Source: Rouxiella silvae (lineage in GTDB: Bacteria; Pseudomonadota; Gammaproteobacteria; Enterobacterales; Enterobacteriaceae). Taken from it: a stretch of DNA of 64,000 nt. The translations under genes and the position numbers were made by a program. The notes under the pieces are model-generated. The model had not been told where the DNA came from, searched no databases, and saw only the letters and a program-made list of their open reading frames with translations. The DNA lies in assembly GCF_002093625.1 (NCBI RefSeq), contig NZ_MRWD01000029.1, positions 1 to 64,000 on the forward strand, written 5' to 3'. Positions 22,726-31,139 of this stretch are shown piece after piece; the stretch's first letter is position 1, and each line of letters starts with the position of its first letter.

Positions 22726-22741
22726 ATGCACACTGATGCAT
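22726..22741. promoter_or_regulatory. Candidate LysR-type operator
   Basis: ATGCA and TGCAT form an inverted repeat around six bases between the divergent reductase and LysR genes, the usual position for a LysR recognition site. Support is positional only. Confidence 0.38.
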
Positions 22742-22772
22742 AACTTTAGTGACTTTTAAGCACGAGTGAATC

Positions 22773-23681
22773 ATGGGCTTCGACGGAAGGCTGCTTGCCA
22801 ACATCAACGTATTAGCCGCTATTGTGCACAGCGGCAGCTTCGCACGTGCCGCTCAGGCGCTTAGCCTCTCACCGTCGGGCGTTAGCCGCTCAGTGAGTCG
22901 ACTCGAAGCTAGCATCGGTATACGGTTGTTCGACCGCACTACGCGAGCTGTCACACTCACCGATGAGGGGCGACGGCTGTACGAGGAAATTAGCCCTCTT
23001 TTGGCGGGAATTGGCGACGCCGTCAGCCTGGCGTCGGGAGCTTCTACCGCCGTTCACGGACGGCTTCGCGTTAACGTCGATGCTTATTTTTCGCGCCGAA
23101 TACTCGCGCCGCACCTCAGTGAATTTCTGGATAAATATCCGGGGCTGTCGCTCGACGTGACGGTACTTGATCAACTGGGCGACATCGTGGGAGAAGGGTT
23201 TGATATTGCCGTACGTTTTGGCCAACCGCCTTCGTCATCCCTTATTGCCCGCCGGCTGCTCGAGACCAAAACGGTGACCGTCGCCTCGCCAAAATATTTA
23301 AAAAAACACGGAGCGCCGCAAACGCCAGCCGATTTGGTCAGCCATTCATGCATTCAGATGCGCAGTTCAATGACCGGCCTGCCGTTGGAGTGGGCCTATA
23401 CTCGGGGGGGAGAAACCGCGTCGGCCAAAATTACTAGCCGACTGCTGGTTAACGAGTCTGAAACTTTATTAACGGCTTGTCTGGCGGGCGCGGGAATAGC
23501 GCGAATGAAAGCCGAAGGGGTGCGTGATTTAATTGCCCAAGGCCTGCTGGTCGAGCTTTTGCCCGCTTGGACGGGTGAAAAGTTCACTCTCTACGCGCTG
23601 TATCCGTCGCGGCATTTACCGCCCGCCAAGGTGCGCGCCTTCATTGAATTTGTGCAGCAGCTTGTTGCGGCACAGTCTTAA
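22773..23681 (+). CDS. LysR-family regulator
   Basis: This 302-residue regulator has an N-terminal winged helix (LAAIVHSGSFARAAQALSLS then SGVSRSVSRLEASIGIRLFD) and a substrate-binding effector domain. It falls in the group that includes DsdC/AaeR-type single-gene regulators. It is divergent from the NmrA-like reductase, its probable target, and its last four bases overlap the end of the convergent RidA-like gene. Confidence 0.88.
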   Translation: MGFDGRLLANINVLAAIVHSGSFARAAQALSLSPSGVSRSVSRLEASIGIRLFDRTTRAVTLTDEGRRLYEEISPLLAGIGDAVSLASGASTAVHGRLRVNVDAYFSRRILAPHLSEFLDKYPGLSLDVTVLDQLGDIVGEGFDIAVRFGQPPSSSLIARRLLETKTVTVASPKYLKKHGAPQTPADLVSHSCIQMRSSMTGLPLEWAYTRGGETASAKITSRLLVNESETLLTACLAGAGIARMKAEGVRDLIAQGLLVELLPAWTGEKFTLYALYPSRHLPPAKVRAFIEFVQQLVAAQS

Positions 23682-24076
23682 GAGGCCGGTGGAGTCCTTG
23701 CGATGACTTTGATTTCAAAATCAAAACCGGCCAACCAGTTTACGCCCACGGCGGTCCAGTTCGGATAGGGAGGTTCTCCAAAGGCTTTGAGCCTGACCGT
23801 GTTAAGCGTTTCCCATTGGGTGGCAGGATCAGTGTGGAAACTCGTGACGTCAATGACGTCGTCCAGGGTGCATCCGGCGGCGGCCAACACCGCCCCAAGA
23901 TTGTCGAAGGCGAGCTGGACCTGTTTCTCGAAAACGGGTTCGGGCGATCCGTCTTCTCTACTGCCGACCTGCCCCGATACAAACAATAAATCATCTGAAC
24001 GAATGGCGGCGGAATACTTATTGATTTCATACAGTGCCTGGCGACCGGCGGGGAAGATGGCATCACGTTTACTCAT
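23678..24076 (-). CDS. RidA/YjgF-family protein (non-canonical)
   Basis: The start at 24076 has AGGAG upstream, giving 132 residues; a longer frame begins in the promoter. The fold signatures are clear (LFVSGQVG, FDNLGAVLAAAGCTLDDV). Canonical RidA has an arginine before the C-terminal strand that binds the imine substrate's carboxylate; here the aligned segment reads PNWTAVGV, with tryptophan. It is therefore probably not a classic 2-aminoacrylate deaminase. It is divergent from a TetR gene across three operator repeats. Confidence 0.82.
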   Translation of the reverse strand: MSKRDAIFPAGRQALYEINKYSAAIRSDDLLFVSGQVGSREDGSPEPVFEKQVQLAFDNLGAVLAAAGCTLDDVIDVTSFHTDPATQWETLNTVRLKAFGEPPYPNWTAVGVNWLAGFDFEIKVIARTPPAS

Positions 24077-24145
24077 GGATTCGCTCCTGTTTGAACATGT
24101 TTTAGGGTTCGGGTAGACATCTGACAATGGGTGGAATCGGTGTTA

Positions 24146-24213
24146 ACATACGCTGCGTATGTATTAATATCCTACATACGCCACGCATGTCAAATAACAT
24201 ACGTGGCGTATAT
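24146..24213. promoter_or_regulatory. Three TetR operator repeats
   Basis: Three 17-base copies of ACATACG-N3-CGTATGT lie at 24146-24162, 24174-24190 and 24197-24213. The first has perfect 8-base arms (ACATACGC/GCGTATGT); the others have one or two changes. They fill the gap between the divergent RidA-like and TetR genes. The third ends 19 bases before the TetR GTG start, so binding should block transcription both ways. Confidence 0.78.
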
Positions 24214-24232
24214 TATTGCGGGGGAGTAAAAA

Positions 24233-24817
24233 GTGGCAAAAAAACGTGAGCAGAAAGTGGAGGAGACTCGCGCCAAGCTCATTCAGGCCGCGCGTAAAGC
24301 CTTTGCAGAAAAGGGCTATGCGGCAGCCTCGATGGATGAATTAACGGCAGAAGTGGGCCTGACTCGCGGCGCGCTTTACCACAACTTTGGTGATAAAAAG
24401 GGCCTGCTGCAGGCGGTTATCGACCAGATGGATCTTGAGATGCTGGCGCGTCTGCACAAAATACAGGCACAGGCAGACGATGCGTGGTCGGGATTTTTGG
24501 CCGAAAACATCACCTATATCGAGATGGCACTGGAACCTGAAATCCAGCGCGTTATGCTGCTAGACGGCGCGGCGGTGCTGGGAGACCCCTCGAAATGGCC
24601 GAATCAGAATGCCTGTTTACGCAGGGCGGCAATCACCATCCAAACGCTGATTGATGATGGAACCTTGAAACCTGTCGATCCCGAGGCAGCGGCACGCTTG
24701 CTCAACGGCGCTGCGCTTAATGCTGCCCTGTGGATTGCCGCAGCGGACGATCCGCACGCGATATTAGAGAAAGCAATTGAAGCTTTTCGCCTACTCGCCG
24801 CAGGTTTGAAGGCTTAA
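24233..24817 (+). CDS. TetR-family repressor
   Basis: This 194-residue regulator starts at a GTG with GGGGAG upstream. Its helix-turn-helix is at about residues 12-58 (KAFAEKGYAAASMDELTAEV, then LTRGALYHNFGDKKGL), and its C-terminal domain resembles the TetR_C33-like group seen in many efflux and redox regulators. It most likely represses itself and the divergent RidA-like gene through the three operator repeats. Ligand unknown. Confidence 0.88.
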   Translation: MAKKREQKVEETRAKLIQAARKAFAEKGYAAASMDELTAEVGLTRGALYHNFGDKKGLLQAVIDQMDLEMLARLHKIQAQADDAWSGFLAENITYIEMALEPEIQRVMLLDGAAVLGDPSKWPNQNACLRRAAITIQTLIDDGTLKPVDPEAAARLLNGAALNAALWIAAADDPHAILEKAIEAFRLLAAGLKA

Positions 24818-24823
24818 AAGATT

Positions 24824-24859
24824 AATATAAAAAGAAAAGGCCTCGCGCTGGCGAGGCCT
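24824..24859 (-). terminator. Terminator of the bicupin gene
   Basis: AGGCCTCGC and GCGAGGCCT pair around four bases, and on the minus strand the stem runs into TTTTCTTTTTATA. It lies between the convergent tetR and bicupin genes. Confidence 0.82.
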
Positions 24860-24876
24860 GAGTTAACACAAATGTG

Positions 24877-26046
24877 TTACTTCGCGCCTTTGGAGATCAC
24901 CAGTTTTTCGGCCGGTCGGGCGTTCCAATCTGTTTCGTTGTTGTTAAAGGTATCCGCCAGCACGTAGGCCGGCGTTTTTGCTAACCAGTCAGAAAGCGAA
25001 ATATCCTGATAGATGCCGTTGTCCAACACCACCAATACTTTTAAATCTTCATCACCGATATTTTCGATATAGTGACCAAACCCTTGTGGAACATAGCCAA
25101 CGTCGGTGGCGTTATATTCTTCCGTTTCGGCGTGGCCGTGTGAGCTAAACACCGTCATGCGTCCTTTACCGGAAATATAATATTGCCACTCATTGGCGTT
25201 TGGATGCCAATGCATCTCTCTCACGGCACCCGGCTTCATTATTTCAATTACACCGGTAATTGTTTTTGATATTGGGAACTCTTTCGAGGAAACAATATAT
25301 ACGCTGCCTTCATCGCTCTCAAAAAAGGGGGGTTGGCTCATCATAGGATAATGATGTTTTAGCGGAGAGTCGTCTCGCCCGCCGTTATCTCGCTCCAAAG
25401 GAAGGGCAGGCGGTACGCGGCCCGTCACAATATAGGCTTCACCCTGTTTCGCCTTGGAGAAGACTGACGCCGGTAAATTGGTGCTTTTGCTCAACACTTC
25501 CTTGGGCATGTGCGCGATCCAGTCGGTAATACTGAAGGTGCCGAACTCGGAAAAGTGTCCATTATCGAAGGTCAATATAAAGTGCGCGCCGCCTTCCAGT
25601 GCTTGAATTGAGTGGCCGTAGCCTTTCGGGAAATACCACACGTCACCCGCGCCAAAGTCGGAAACTTCCGAGGTGCCTTCAGGATCGATAATCGTAATAC
25701 GCGCCTTGCCCGAAATCATATAAGCCCATTCGGCGGCGATGGCGTGCCAGTGTAATTCCCGCACAGCGCCAGGCTCTAGTGTCATATCAACACCCGCCAC
25801 GCCCTCGGAAATAGGGAACTGTTTTACCGTCGCTTCTCTGGCCCATCCCCCCGGCAGACTGCGCTTTTCACTGTCCGAAAACTTATATTTATACACGCTC
25901 TTTGTATCATGCCCTGGCTGATAAGTGGTGGGAGGGACAATGTTACGATTTTCATCCGCCGAGGCTTTATTAATTACCGCACCGGTCAGGCCCATAGTTG
26001 CCGCACCTGCGGCAGAGATTTTCAACATATCACGACGAGTTAGCAT
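24877..26046 (-). CDS. Tat-exported bicupin, oxalate decarboxylase family
   Basis: This 389-residue protein begins with a twin-arginine signal (TRRDMLKISAAG, then a hydrophobic stretch to NKASADEN). Each cupin half has the manganese ligands: HWHAIAAEW with YGHS in the first, HWHPNANEW with FGHY in the second. The lid of the first cupin reads SEFGTFS where B. subtilis OxdC has SENST; the glutamate that OxdC uses is kept. Predicted activity is oxalate decarboxylation to formate and CO2 in the periplasm, though other carboxylic acids are possible. It is divergent from hpxO. Confidence 0.83.
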   Translation of the reverse strand: MLTRRDMLKISAAGAATMGLTGAVINKASADENRNIVPPTTYQPGHDTKSVYKYKFSDSEKRSLPGGWAREATVKQFPISEGVAGVDMTLEPGAVRELHWHAIAAEWAYMISGKARITIIDPEGTSEVSDFGAGDVWYFPKGYGHSIQALEGGAHFILTFDNGHFSEFGTFSITDWIAHMPKEVLSKSTNLPASVFSKAKQGEAYIVTGRVPPALPLERDNGGRDDSPLKHHYPMMSQPPFFESDEGSVYIVSSKEFPISKTITGVIEIMKPGAVREMHWHPNANEWQYYISGKGRMTVFSSHGHAETEEYNATDVGYVPQGFGHYIENIGDEDLKVLVVLDNGIYQDISLSDWLAKTPAYVLADTFNNNETDWNARPAEKLVISKGAK

Positions 26047-26401
26047 TTTAATTCTCCTTAAAAAAACTAAGGATACTTAATGCGGTGCAAATGTATAAAA
26101 AATGTTTATTAAATAATATTTTAATGTTTCAAAAAGGTAATAACGTTAAATGTATATTTAACAAAATTTATTTTACAGCCAAAAAAAAGGGTTTGTTTAA
26201 GATTTATTATATATTGCACCAGATCGGATCAATGCGCTAATGCGACGCCTTGTTTTAGTGCGTATCGGCATCTGTTGTAACGAATGTTTCAAATTTCTTT
26301 GTATACAACGAGTGTCTACAAAGGCTTGGATCGATATTGCCCTCAACAATCAATCTGGTACAGAAATTGCTTTTTCCATAAGAGACTTTAAGGAGAAGCA
26401 A
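26047..26401. promoter_or_regulatory. Divergent bicupin/hpxO region with GntR-like sites
   Basis: This 355-base AT-rich gap contains TTGTATACAA (26299-26308), a perfect 10-bp palindrome typical of GntR/FCD regulators. A related TGTCTACAA follows 13 bases downstream (26313-26321). Both precede hpxO. The minus-strand half has only AT-rich promoter-like sequence upstream of the bicupin. No regulator gene is adjacent. Confidence 0.45.
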
Positions 26402-27559
26402 ATGAAAGCTGTGGTGATTGGCGGTGGAATTGGTGGGACGTGTGCGGCAATTGCGCTTAAACGTTTTGGGATCGAAACTGCGGTTTTTGAAGCAGTAAAA
26501 GAGATCAAACCAGTGGGGGCTGCGATTTCCATCTGGCCTAACGGCGTGAAATGCCTGAATTATCTCGGCATGAAAGATGCGCTGCGCGAGCTTGGCGGGC
26601 AGATGCGTTACATGGCTTACAATGATTACCAGCAAGGCCAGACCCTGACGCGTTTCAGCATGGACCCGCTGATTCAATGCGTAGGCGAACAGCCGTATCC
26701 GGTGGCGCGCGCCGAGTTGCAGGCGATGCTCCTCGACGCCTATGGCCGCAACGACGTGCAGTTTGGCAAGCGCGTGACTCACGTTGAAGAATCAGCGAGT
26801 GGCGTAACCGCGTGGTTTGACGACGGAACTTCCGCCACCGGTGACCTGCTGATTGCTGCCGACGGCACGCATTCTGTTATCCGTAAACATGTGCTGGGCT
26901 ATGCCACCGAGCGCCGCTATGCCGGTTATGTTAACTGGAATGGTCTGGTCGAGATTGACGAAAGTATTGCTCCGGCCGATCAGTGGACCACCTTCGTAGG
27001 TGAAGGCAAGCGCGTTTCGCTGATGCCGGTGAGCGGCAACCGATTTTACTTCTTCTTTGACGTGCCGTTGCCAAAAGGGCTATCGCAGGACCGCAGCACG
27101 GTGCGTGAAGATTTGTACGGCTATTTCGCAGGTTGGGCGGAGCCGGTACAAAAACTTATTGCTCAAATTAATCCGCAAACCACCAATCGGGTTGAGATCC
27201 ACGACATCGAACCCTTTGAACAACTGGTGAAAGGGCGCATTGCCCTATTGGGCGATTCGGCTCATAGCACTACCCCGGATATTGGGCAGGGAGGTTGCGC
27301 GGCAATGGAAGACGCGGTAGTGCTGGCGACTATGCTGCAAACTAACTCCCTCGGTATTGAAGATGCGCTGCTGCGCTATCAGGAAAAACGCGCCGACCGC
27401 GTTAAGGACCTGGTGCTCAAGGCCCGCAAGCGCTGCGACGTTACTCACGGCAAAGAGATGGCAGTCACCGAACAGTGGTATCGAGACCTCAAGCAGGAAA
27501 ACGGTGAGCGCATTCTCGCGGGCATGTGTGAAACTATTCTTGGTGGACCTTTGCAGTAA
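26402..27559 (+). CDS. hpxO: FAD-dependent urate hydroxylase HpxO
   Basis: I start at the ATG (MKAVVIGGGIGGT) with AAGGAG upstream; a longer frame would add 54 unrelated residues. The 385-residue protein has the FAD dinucleotide loop GGGIGG at 7-12 and the second FAD motif GDSAHSTTPDIGQGGCAAME near residue 283. Stretches such as RYAGYVNWNGLVEID and ALKLANR-like ends match what I recall of Klebsiella HpxO closely. The enzyme converts urate to 5-hydroxyisourate with NADH and O2. No other hpx gene is nearby, so here it is solitary, divergent from a bicupin. Confidence 0.88.
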   Translation: MKAVVIGGGIGGTCAAIALKRFGIETAVFEAVKEIKPVGAAISIWPNGVKCLNYLGMKDALRELGGQMRYMAYNDYQQGQTLTRFSMDPLIQCVGEQPYPVARAELQAMLLDAYGRNDVQFGKRVTHVEESASGVTAWFDDGTSATGDLLIAADGTHSVIRKHVLGYATERRYAGYVNWNGLVEIDESIAPADQWTTFVGEGKRVSLMPVSGNRFYFFFDVPLPKGLSQDRSTVREDLYGYFAGWAEPVQKLIAQINPQTTNRVEIHDIEPFEQLVKGRIALLGDSAHSTTPDIGQGGCAAMEDAVVLATMLQTNSLGIEDALLRYQEKRADRVKDLVLKARKRCDVTHGKEMAVTEQWYRDLKQENGERILAGMCETILGGPLQ

Positions 27560-27576
27560 CCTAATGTCGCTAATGT

Positions 27577-27598
27577 GGGAATGTCACCCGGCATTCCC
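27577..27598. terminator. Hairpin after hpxO
   Basis: GGGAATG and CATTCCC pair around eight bases, 18 bases past the hpxO stop. A T-run appears only 14 bases later, so termination efficiency is uncertain. Confidence 0.45.
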
Positions 27599-27708
27599 TG
27601 CCATTGCGCATTTTTCTAAACTCCCCCTTCGACAGAAAACCACCAACAGTCTTATGGATAGATGCGATATCGCCTGCCATGCTTATTGATTAATTCATGG
27701 AGGCCGCG

Positions 27709-27906
27709 ATGCATAAATTCGTATTTTCAATATTCTCTAGTCCTGAGTCGCTGCTGCAGGTGTTGAGTCGACGCGACGTTGAGGAAGCGATTGAGGAGGG
27801 CGAGCGTATCATTATCAACGAGGACGGTGTCGCCTCAGTCAATATTAAAAGCAATGAAGTGAAAGAGGATTTCCAACGGCACGTTCAGTCACTTAGGAGA
27901 GTTTAA
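27709..27906 (+). CDS. Unknown 65-residue protein
   Basis: I do not recognise this protein. GGAGG directly precedes the ATG at 27709. The N-terminus is mildly hydrophobic (MHKFVFSIFSSPESLLQVL) and the middle is acidic (RRDVEEAIEEGERIIINEDG). It has no cysteine and no clear membrane span. The stop is followed after one base by the start of a 256-residue membrane protein, so the two genes are coupled and probably work together. Confidence 0.6.
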   Translation: MHKFVFSIFSSPESLLQVLSRRDVEEAIEEGERIIINEDGVASVNIKSNEVKEDFQRHVQSLRRV

Positions 27907-27907
27907 G

Positions 27908-28678
27908 ATGGGAACCGCTGTCTTTATGGTACTGATGGTCTGTGGTTACTGGTATACCAGTCGTGACCTTTCAACCCGTTTTAAATTTAAGCGTACCTTT
28001 GGCTGGGACGTCTATTTTCTGGTTGCCCTGTATGGCTGTATTTTTGTATTGCAGGGTTTGGTTGCTACTGCCTTGATTTGGTTTGTTCTTTTTGTTGCAT
28101 CCGGCATTATGAATCTGACCTCATATTCACTGGCAGACCGCTATCACCATATGCAAATGGATTTCATCAACTGGAGCTTTTTGGGTATTCAGGCTCCCGT
28201 GGTGATTATGTTGACGCTGGCAGTCATATTCTGCATTTATCGCTCTAACTGGGCCGGCAGTGCGCGTTTAAACAGCGCAGGCAGAAAAGAACTCTACAAA
28301 AGGCTTACTCACTCAAACGGCGTTGAAGGACTGTTGTTTCAGTGTATGGAAGAGGGGCATTTGGCGTGGATAACCTTGAAATCTCGTCGTATTTATATTG
28401 GCATGGTCCACACTGCATCGTTTGAAAATAGCGCGACTGCCAACGTGGTGATCGTACCCATGCTCAGTGGTTATCGCGAAGGCAAATCCATGAGCTTGTG
28501 CATAGAGCATAACTACAGCGCGTGGTACGACGAGCATGAAATATCGCTAGATTCGTCTCCGCGCTCGGCAATGGATTTTCGCAAGGTCATTATGGTGGAG
28601 CAGATTGAAAGCCTCTCATTGTTTGACGCTGCCAGCGCCACGGCGCTGTCGATAGAACAGGACGCGCGTTCCCTGTGA
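27908..28678 (+). CDS. Unknown 256-residue membrane protein
   Basis: I do not recognise this family. It has an N-terminal membrane part of about four segments (residues 2-17, 35-60, 58-72 and 97-115) with SRDLSTRFKFKRTFGWDVYF between the first two, then a cytoplasmic or periplasmic domain of about 130 residues. That domain (from about residue 135) is predicted to be beta-rich (GHLAWITLKSRRIYIGMVHT) and has no known catalytic motif. AGGAG in the end of the small upstream gene serves as its ribosome site. A terminator-like hairpin follows. Confidence 0.7.
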   Translation: MGTAVFMVLMVCGYWYTSRDLSTRFKFKRTFGWDVYFLVALYGCIFVLQGLVATALIWFVLFVASGIMNLTSYSLADRYHHMQMDFINWSFLGIQAPVVIMLTLAVIFCIYRSNWAGSARLNSAGRKELYKRLTHSNGVEGLLFQCMEEGHLAWITLKSRRIYIGMVHTASFENSATANVVIVPMLSGYREGKSMSLCIEHNYSAWYDEHEISLDSSPRSAMDFRKVIMVEQIESLSLFDAASATALSIEQDARSL

Positions 28679-28684
28679 TTAGCG

Positions 28685-28707
28685 ACGCTGCCCGAATCGG
28701 GCAGCGT
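28685..28707 (+). terminator. Hairpin after the unknown membrane gene
   Basis: ACGCTGCCCGA and TCGGGCAGCGT are complementary and followed by TTTAAT. The GC-rich stem seven bases after the stop looks like a terminator with a weak T-tract. Confidence 0.6.
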
Positions 28708-28721
28708 TTAATGAGGCAGAG

Positions 28722-28753
28722 GTTGCAGACCTTTGCAAGCCAAGGTCTGCAAC
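28722..28753. repeat. 12-bp inverted repeat
   Basis: GTTGCAGACCTT and AAGGTCTGCAAC are a perfect inverted repeat around eight bases, just past the end of the convergent MFS gene. There is no T-run on either strand; it may still act as a transcription barrier. Confidence 0.55.
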
Positions 28754-28760
28754 TTCTGTT

Positions 28761-30152
28761 TCACTCGCTTCCCGCCTCGCGCGTATCCTTTTTACGTTTT
28801 TGCAAACCCTGCATAGCTACGGCTGCGGCAAAAAGCAGAAGTAGGGCAGAAACAATCACCACCTTTTCGAATCCGTGCAAAAAAAAGGGGGGCTGTTGAT
28901 TGCGTACCAAAAAGCCAAACAGCGCGACTCCAATCACTCCACCTAATTGCCTTGAGGCATTGAGCAGGCCGGAGGCGATACCAGCCTGCTTTCCTGCTAC
29001 GGCTGCCAGCGCGGCGTTGGTAATAGTCGGTATGGTCAAGGCCGTGCCGCCACCGGCAATCAGCATCGGGATAACCAGTAAGGGATAGGACGCGGTCATA
29101 ATGCTGGGTAAAAACAGCGCATAGCCGCAGGCCGAAATAAGCATCCCGCTTACCGCAAGGGTTCTTGTACCGATTCTCGTCACCAAGCGCCCTGCCGTAA
29201 TATTGAAAACAACCAAAATTCCCATCATCGGCAAGAAGGCTACGCCGGTTTGTAACGGGGTAAACCCGCGAATAAACAGAAAATAGAGACTGAGGGTGAA
29301 CACCGTGCCGTAGAAAGTTAGATTGGCGAGCAGTCCAATAATCGTTGCGCTGCGCAAGGTTGCGTTACGAAATAAACTGAGTGGCAGCATCGGCGAAGGA
29401 CTGCGCGCTTCAATCCACAGAAACACAGCGCCGAGCATAACGAAGCAGGCAAAAGCGGCAGCAATCAGCGGATTTTCCCAACCCAGACTGCTGGTCTCGG
29501 TGAGGGCAACGGTGAGTGATGCTAGCGTAAGTGCGCCGGTTATTTGCCCAGCAATATCGAGACTTTTCGTCGTCTGTACCGGCGAGGTTGGCGCATGGCG
29601 ACCAACCATCCACAGCCCCAGCAGGCCCAGCGGGAGATTAATCAGGAAAATACTGCGCCAGCCGACGCTGGTTATTAGCAGTCCACCTAGCACCGGCCCT
29701 GCGGCGAGGGCTATTCCGCCCGATGCCGCCCACCAACCTACCGCGCGGCTTCTGGCCTCATCGTCTAAAAAGACTTGGCGCAGCAGTGAAAGGGAAGCAG
29801 GTACCAGCAGAGCCGCACCGAGCCCTTGAAAAATGCGCGCTGAAATCAGGGCTGAAAGCGTGGGCGCTAATCCGCAGCCCGCCGATCCGAGAGTAAAAAT
29901 GGTGAAACCAACCATAAAAACGCGCTTGGCACCCAAGCGGTCTCCAAGCGCCCCCGCGGTTAATAACAGGGAGGCAAAAACTAGCGCATAGGCATTAATC
30001 ACCCATTGTAAATGAGTGATTTTTGCGTGAAATTTCGCGTGTAACGCTTCAAGCGCGACGTTGACCACGCTCACATCGAGAAGGACAATGACAAAACCGA
30101 GGCATGCGGCAAATTGTATAAAGTGTAGCTGCCGATGGGATTGATTATGCAT
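28761..30152 (-). CDS. MFS multidrug efflux pump, DHA2 (EmrB/QacA) type
   Basis: I start at the ATG with AGGTGA upstream, giving 463 residues. The protein has about 14 hydrophobic segments. Motif A, GALGDRLGAKRV, lies near residue 75, and motif C-like GPVLGGLLI near residue 150, as in proton-driven DHA2 drug exporters. It ends in a basic tail (QKRKKDTREAG). A LysR gene is divergent and probably controls it. Drug range cannot be predicted. Confidence 0.87.
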   Translation of the reverse strand: MHNQSHRQLHFIQFAACLGFVIVLLDVSVVNVALEALHAKFHAKITHLQWVINAYALVFASLLLTAGALGDRLGAKRVFMVGFTIFTLGSAGCGLAPTLSALISARIFQGLGAALLVPASLSLLRQVFLDDEARSRAVGWWAASGGIALAAGPVLGGLLITSVGWRSIFLINLPLGLLGLWMVGRHAPTSPVQTTKSLDIAGQITGALTLASLTVALTETSSLGWENPLIAAAFACFVMLGAVFLWIEARSPSPMLPLSLFRNATLRSATIIGLLANLTFYGTVFTLSLYFLFIRGFTPLQTGVAFLPMMGILVVFNITAGRLVTRIGTRTLAVSGMLISACGYALFLPSIMTASYPLLVIPMLIAGGGTALTIPTITNAALAAVAGKQAGIASGLLNASRQLGGVIGVALFGFLVRNQQPPFFLHGFEKVVIVSALLLLFAAAVAMQGLQKRKKDTREAGSE

Positions 30153-30250
30153 AGATGGCTCACCTGATAATAAGATTGAGCAATCATAGGTTGAAATCAT
30201 GCGTGCGAAAATTCAGTATATGAACATAGCAGACTGGGAAATATGCACAG

Positions 30251-31114
30251 ATGTTTGACTGGCAAGACTTACGATTCTTCCTCGCCGTGGCGCAGGCCGG
30301 TAGCCTGTCAGGCGCAGCGCGGGCAATGCATGTCGATCACGCGACCGTAAGCCGTCGCCTGAATCTACTGGAAGATAAGCTGCAGGTGCGGTTGGTGGAC
30401 AGACAGCCGCGCGCCTGCCTGCTCACGCCGCTGGGTGAACAGGTGGCTCAGCTAGCCGCCCAAATGGAAGCGAGTGCGTTTGCCGTTGAAAGAGCGACTC
30501 GCGCCGCGCAGTTACCGCTGGTGGGCAAGGTGTCGGTCAGTGCACCGCCAGTGCTGGCGGCCAATTTCTTGGCGAAACAGCTGTTTGCTTTTCGCCAGCG
30601 CTATCCGGATATTCAGCTTTCGATTGCCAGTCAGGTTCAAAGTGTTTCACTCAGCCGTCGTGAGGCCGACATTGCCGTGCGCCTGTTTCGGCCTACCGAG
30701 CAGAGCAGCGTGGCGCGCAAGATTGGCTTAATGCCGTTTGCGCTTTACGCCAGCAAAGATTATGCGCATTCAAAAACGCCGGAACGCTGGGAGTTTATCG
30801 CTTATGATGCGTCGCTTTCAGAAATGACACATCAAAAGTGGCTGCTTGAAGTAGCAAACGGTCGGCGAATTGTGAGTGAGGTCAGTGATATCACCAGTCA
30901 GTGCGTGGCGGTGCGCACTGGTATTGGCGTCGCCGGACTGCCGTGCTTTCTGGGCGACGGTGACCCGCAGTTGCAGCGTTTACACGTTGACGGCGAGGCG
31001 TTTGCGCGAGAAATCTGGATAGCGGTTCACACAGACCTGCGGCATACACCGCAAATCCGCGCAGTTATGGACTTTATCATTGATGCTGTTAAGGCACAGT
31101 GGAGCAATGATTGA
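30251..31114 (+). CDS. LysR-family regulator
   Basis: This 287-residue regulator has a LysR helix-turn-helix (FLAVAQAGSLSGAARAMHVD then ATVSRRLNLLEDKLQVRLVD) and a short effector domain. The first helix lacks some usual residues but is well formed. It is divergent from the DHA2 efflux pump across 98 bases, which suggests it controls that pump. Convergent with an EamA gene. Confidence 0.86.
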   Translation: MFDWQDLRFFLAVAQAGSLSGAARAMHVDHATVSRRLNLLEDKLQVRLVDRQPRACLLTPLGEQVAQLAAQMEASAFAVERATRAAQLPLVGKVSVSAPPVLAANFLAKQLFAFRQRYPDIQLSIASQVQSVSLSRREADIAVRLFRPTEQSSVARKIGLMPFALYASKDYAHSKTPERWEFIAYDASLSEMTHQKWLLEVANGRRIVSEVSDITSQCVAVRTGIGVAGLPCFLGDGDPQLQRLHVDGEAFAREIWIAVHTDLRHTPQIRAVMDFIIDAVKAQWSND

Positions 31115-31139
31115 ACGATAAGAGAATGGAATCTGAGGC

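Noticed and set aside
27697-28678. A toxin-antitoxin reading of the 65/256-residue pair
   Set aside because: Neither protein shows a known toxin or antitoxin motif and the larger one has a multi-span membrane part; only the coupling is real.
28722-28753. The 12-bp inverted repeat as a rho-independent terminator
   Set aside because: Neither strand has a T-run after the stem, so I list it only as an inverted repeat.
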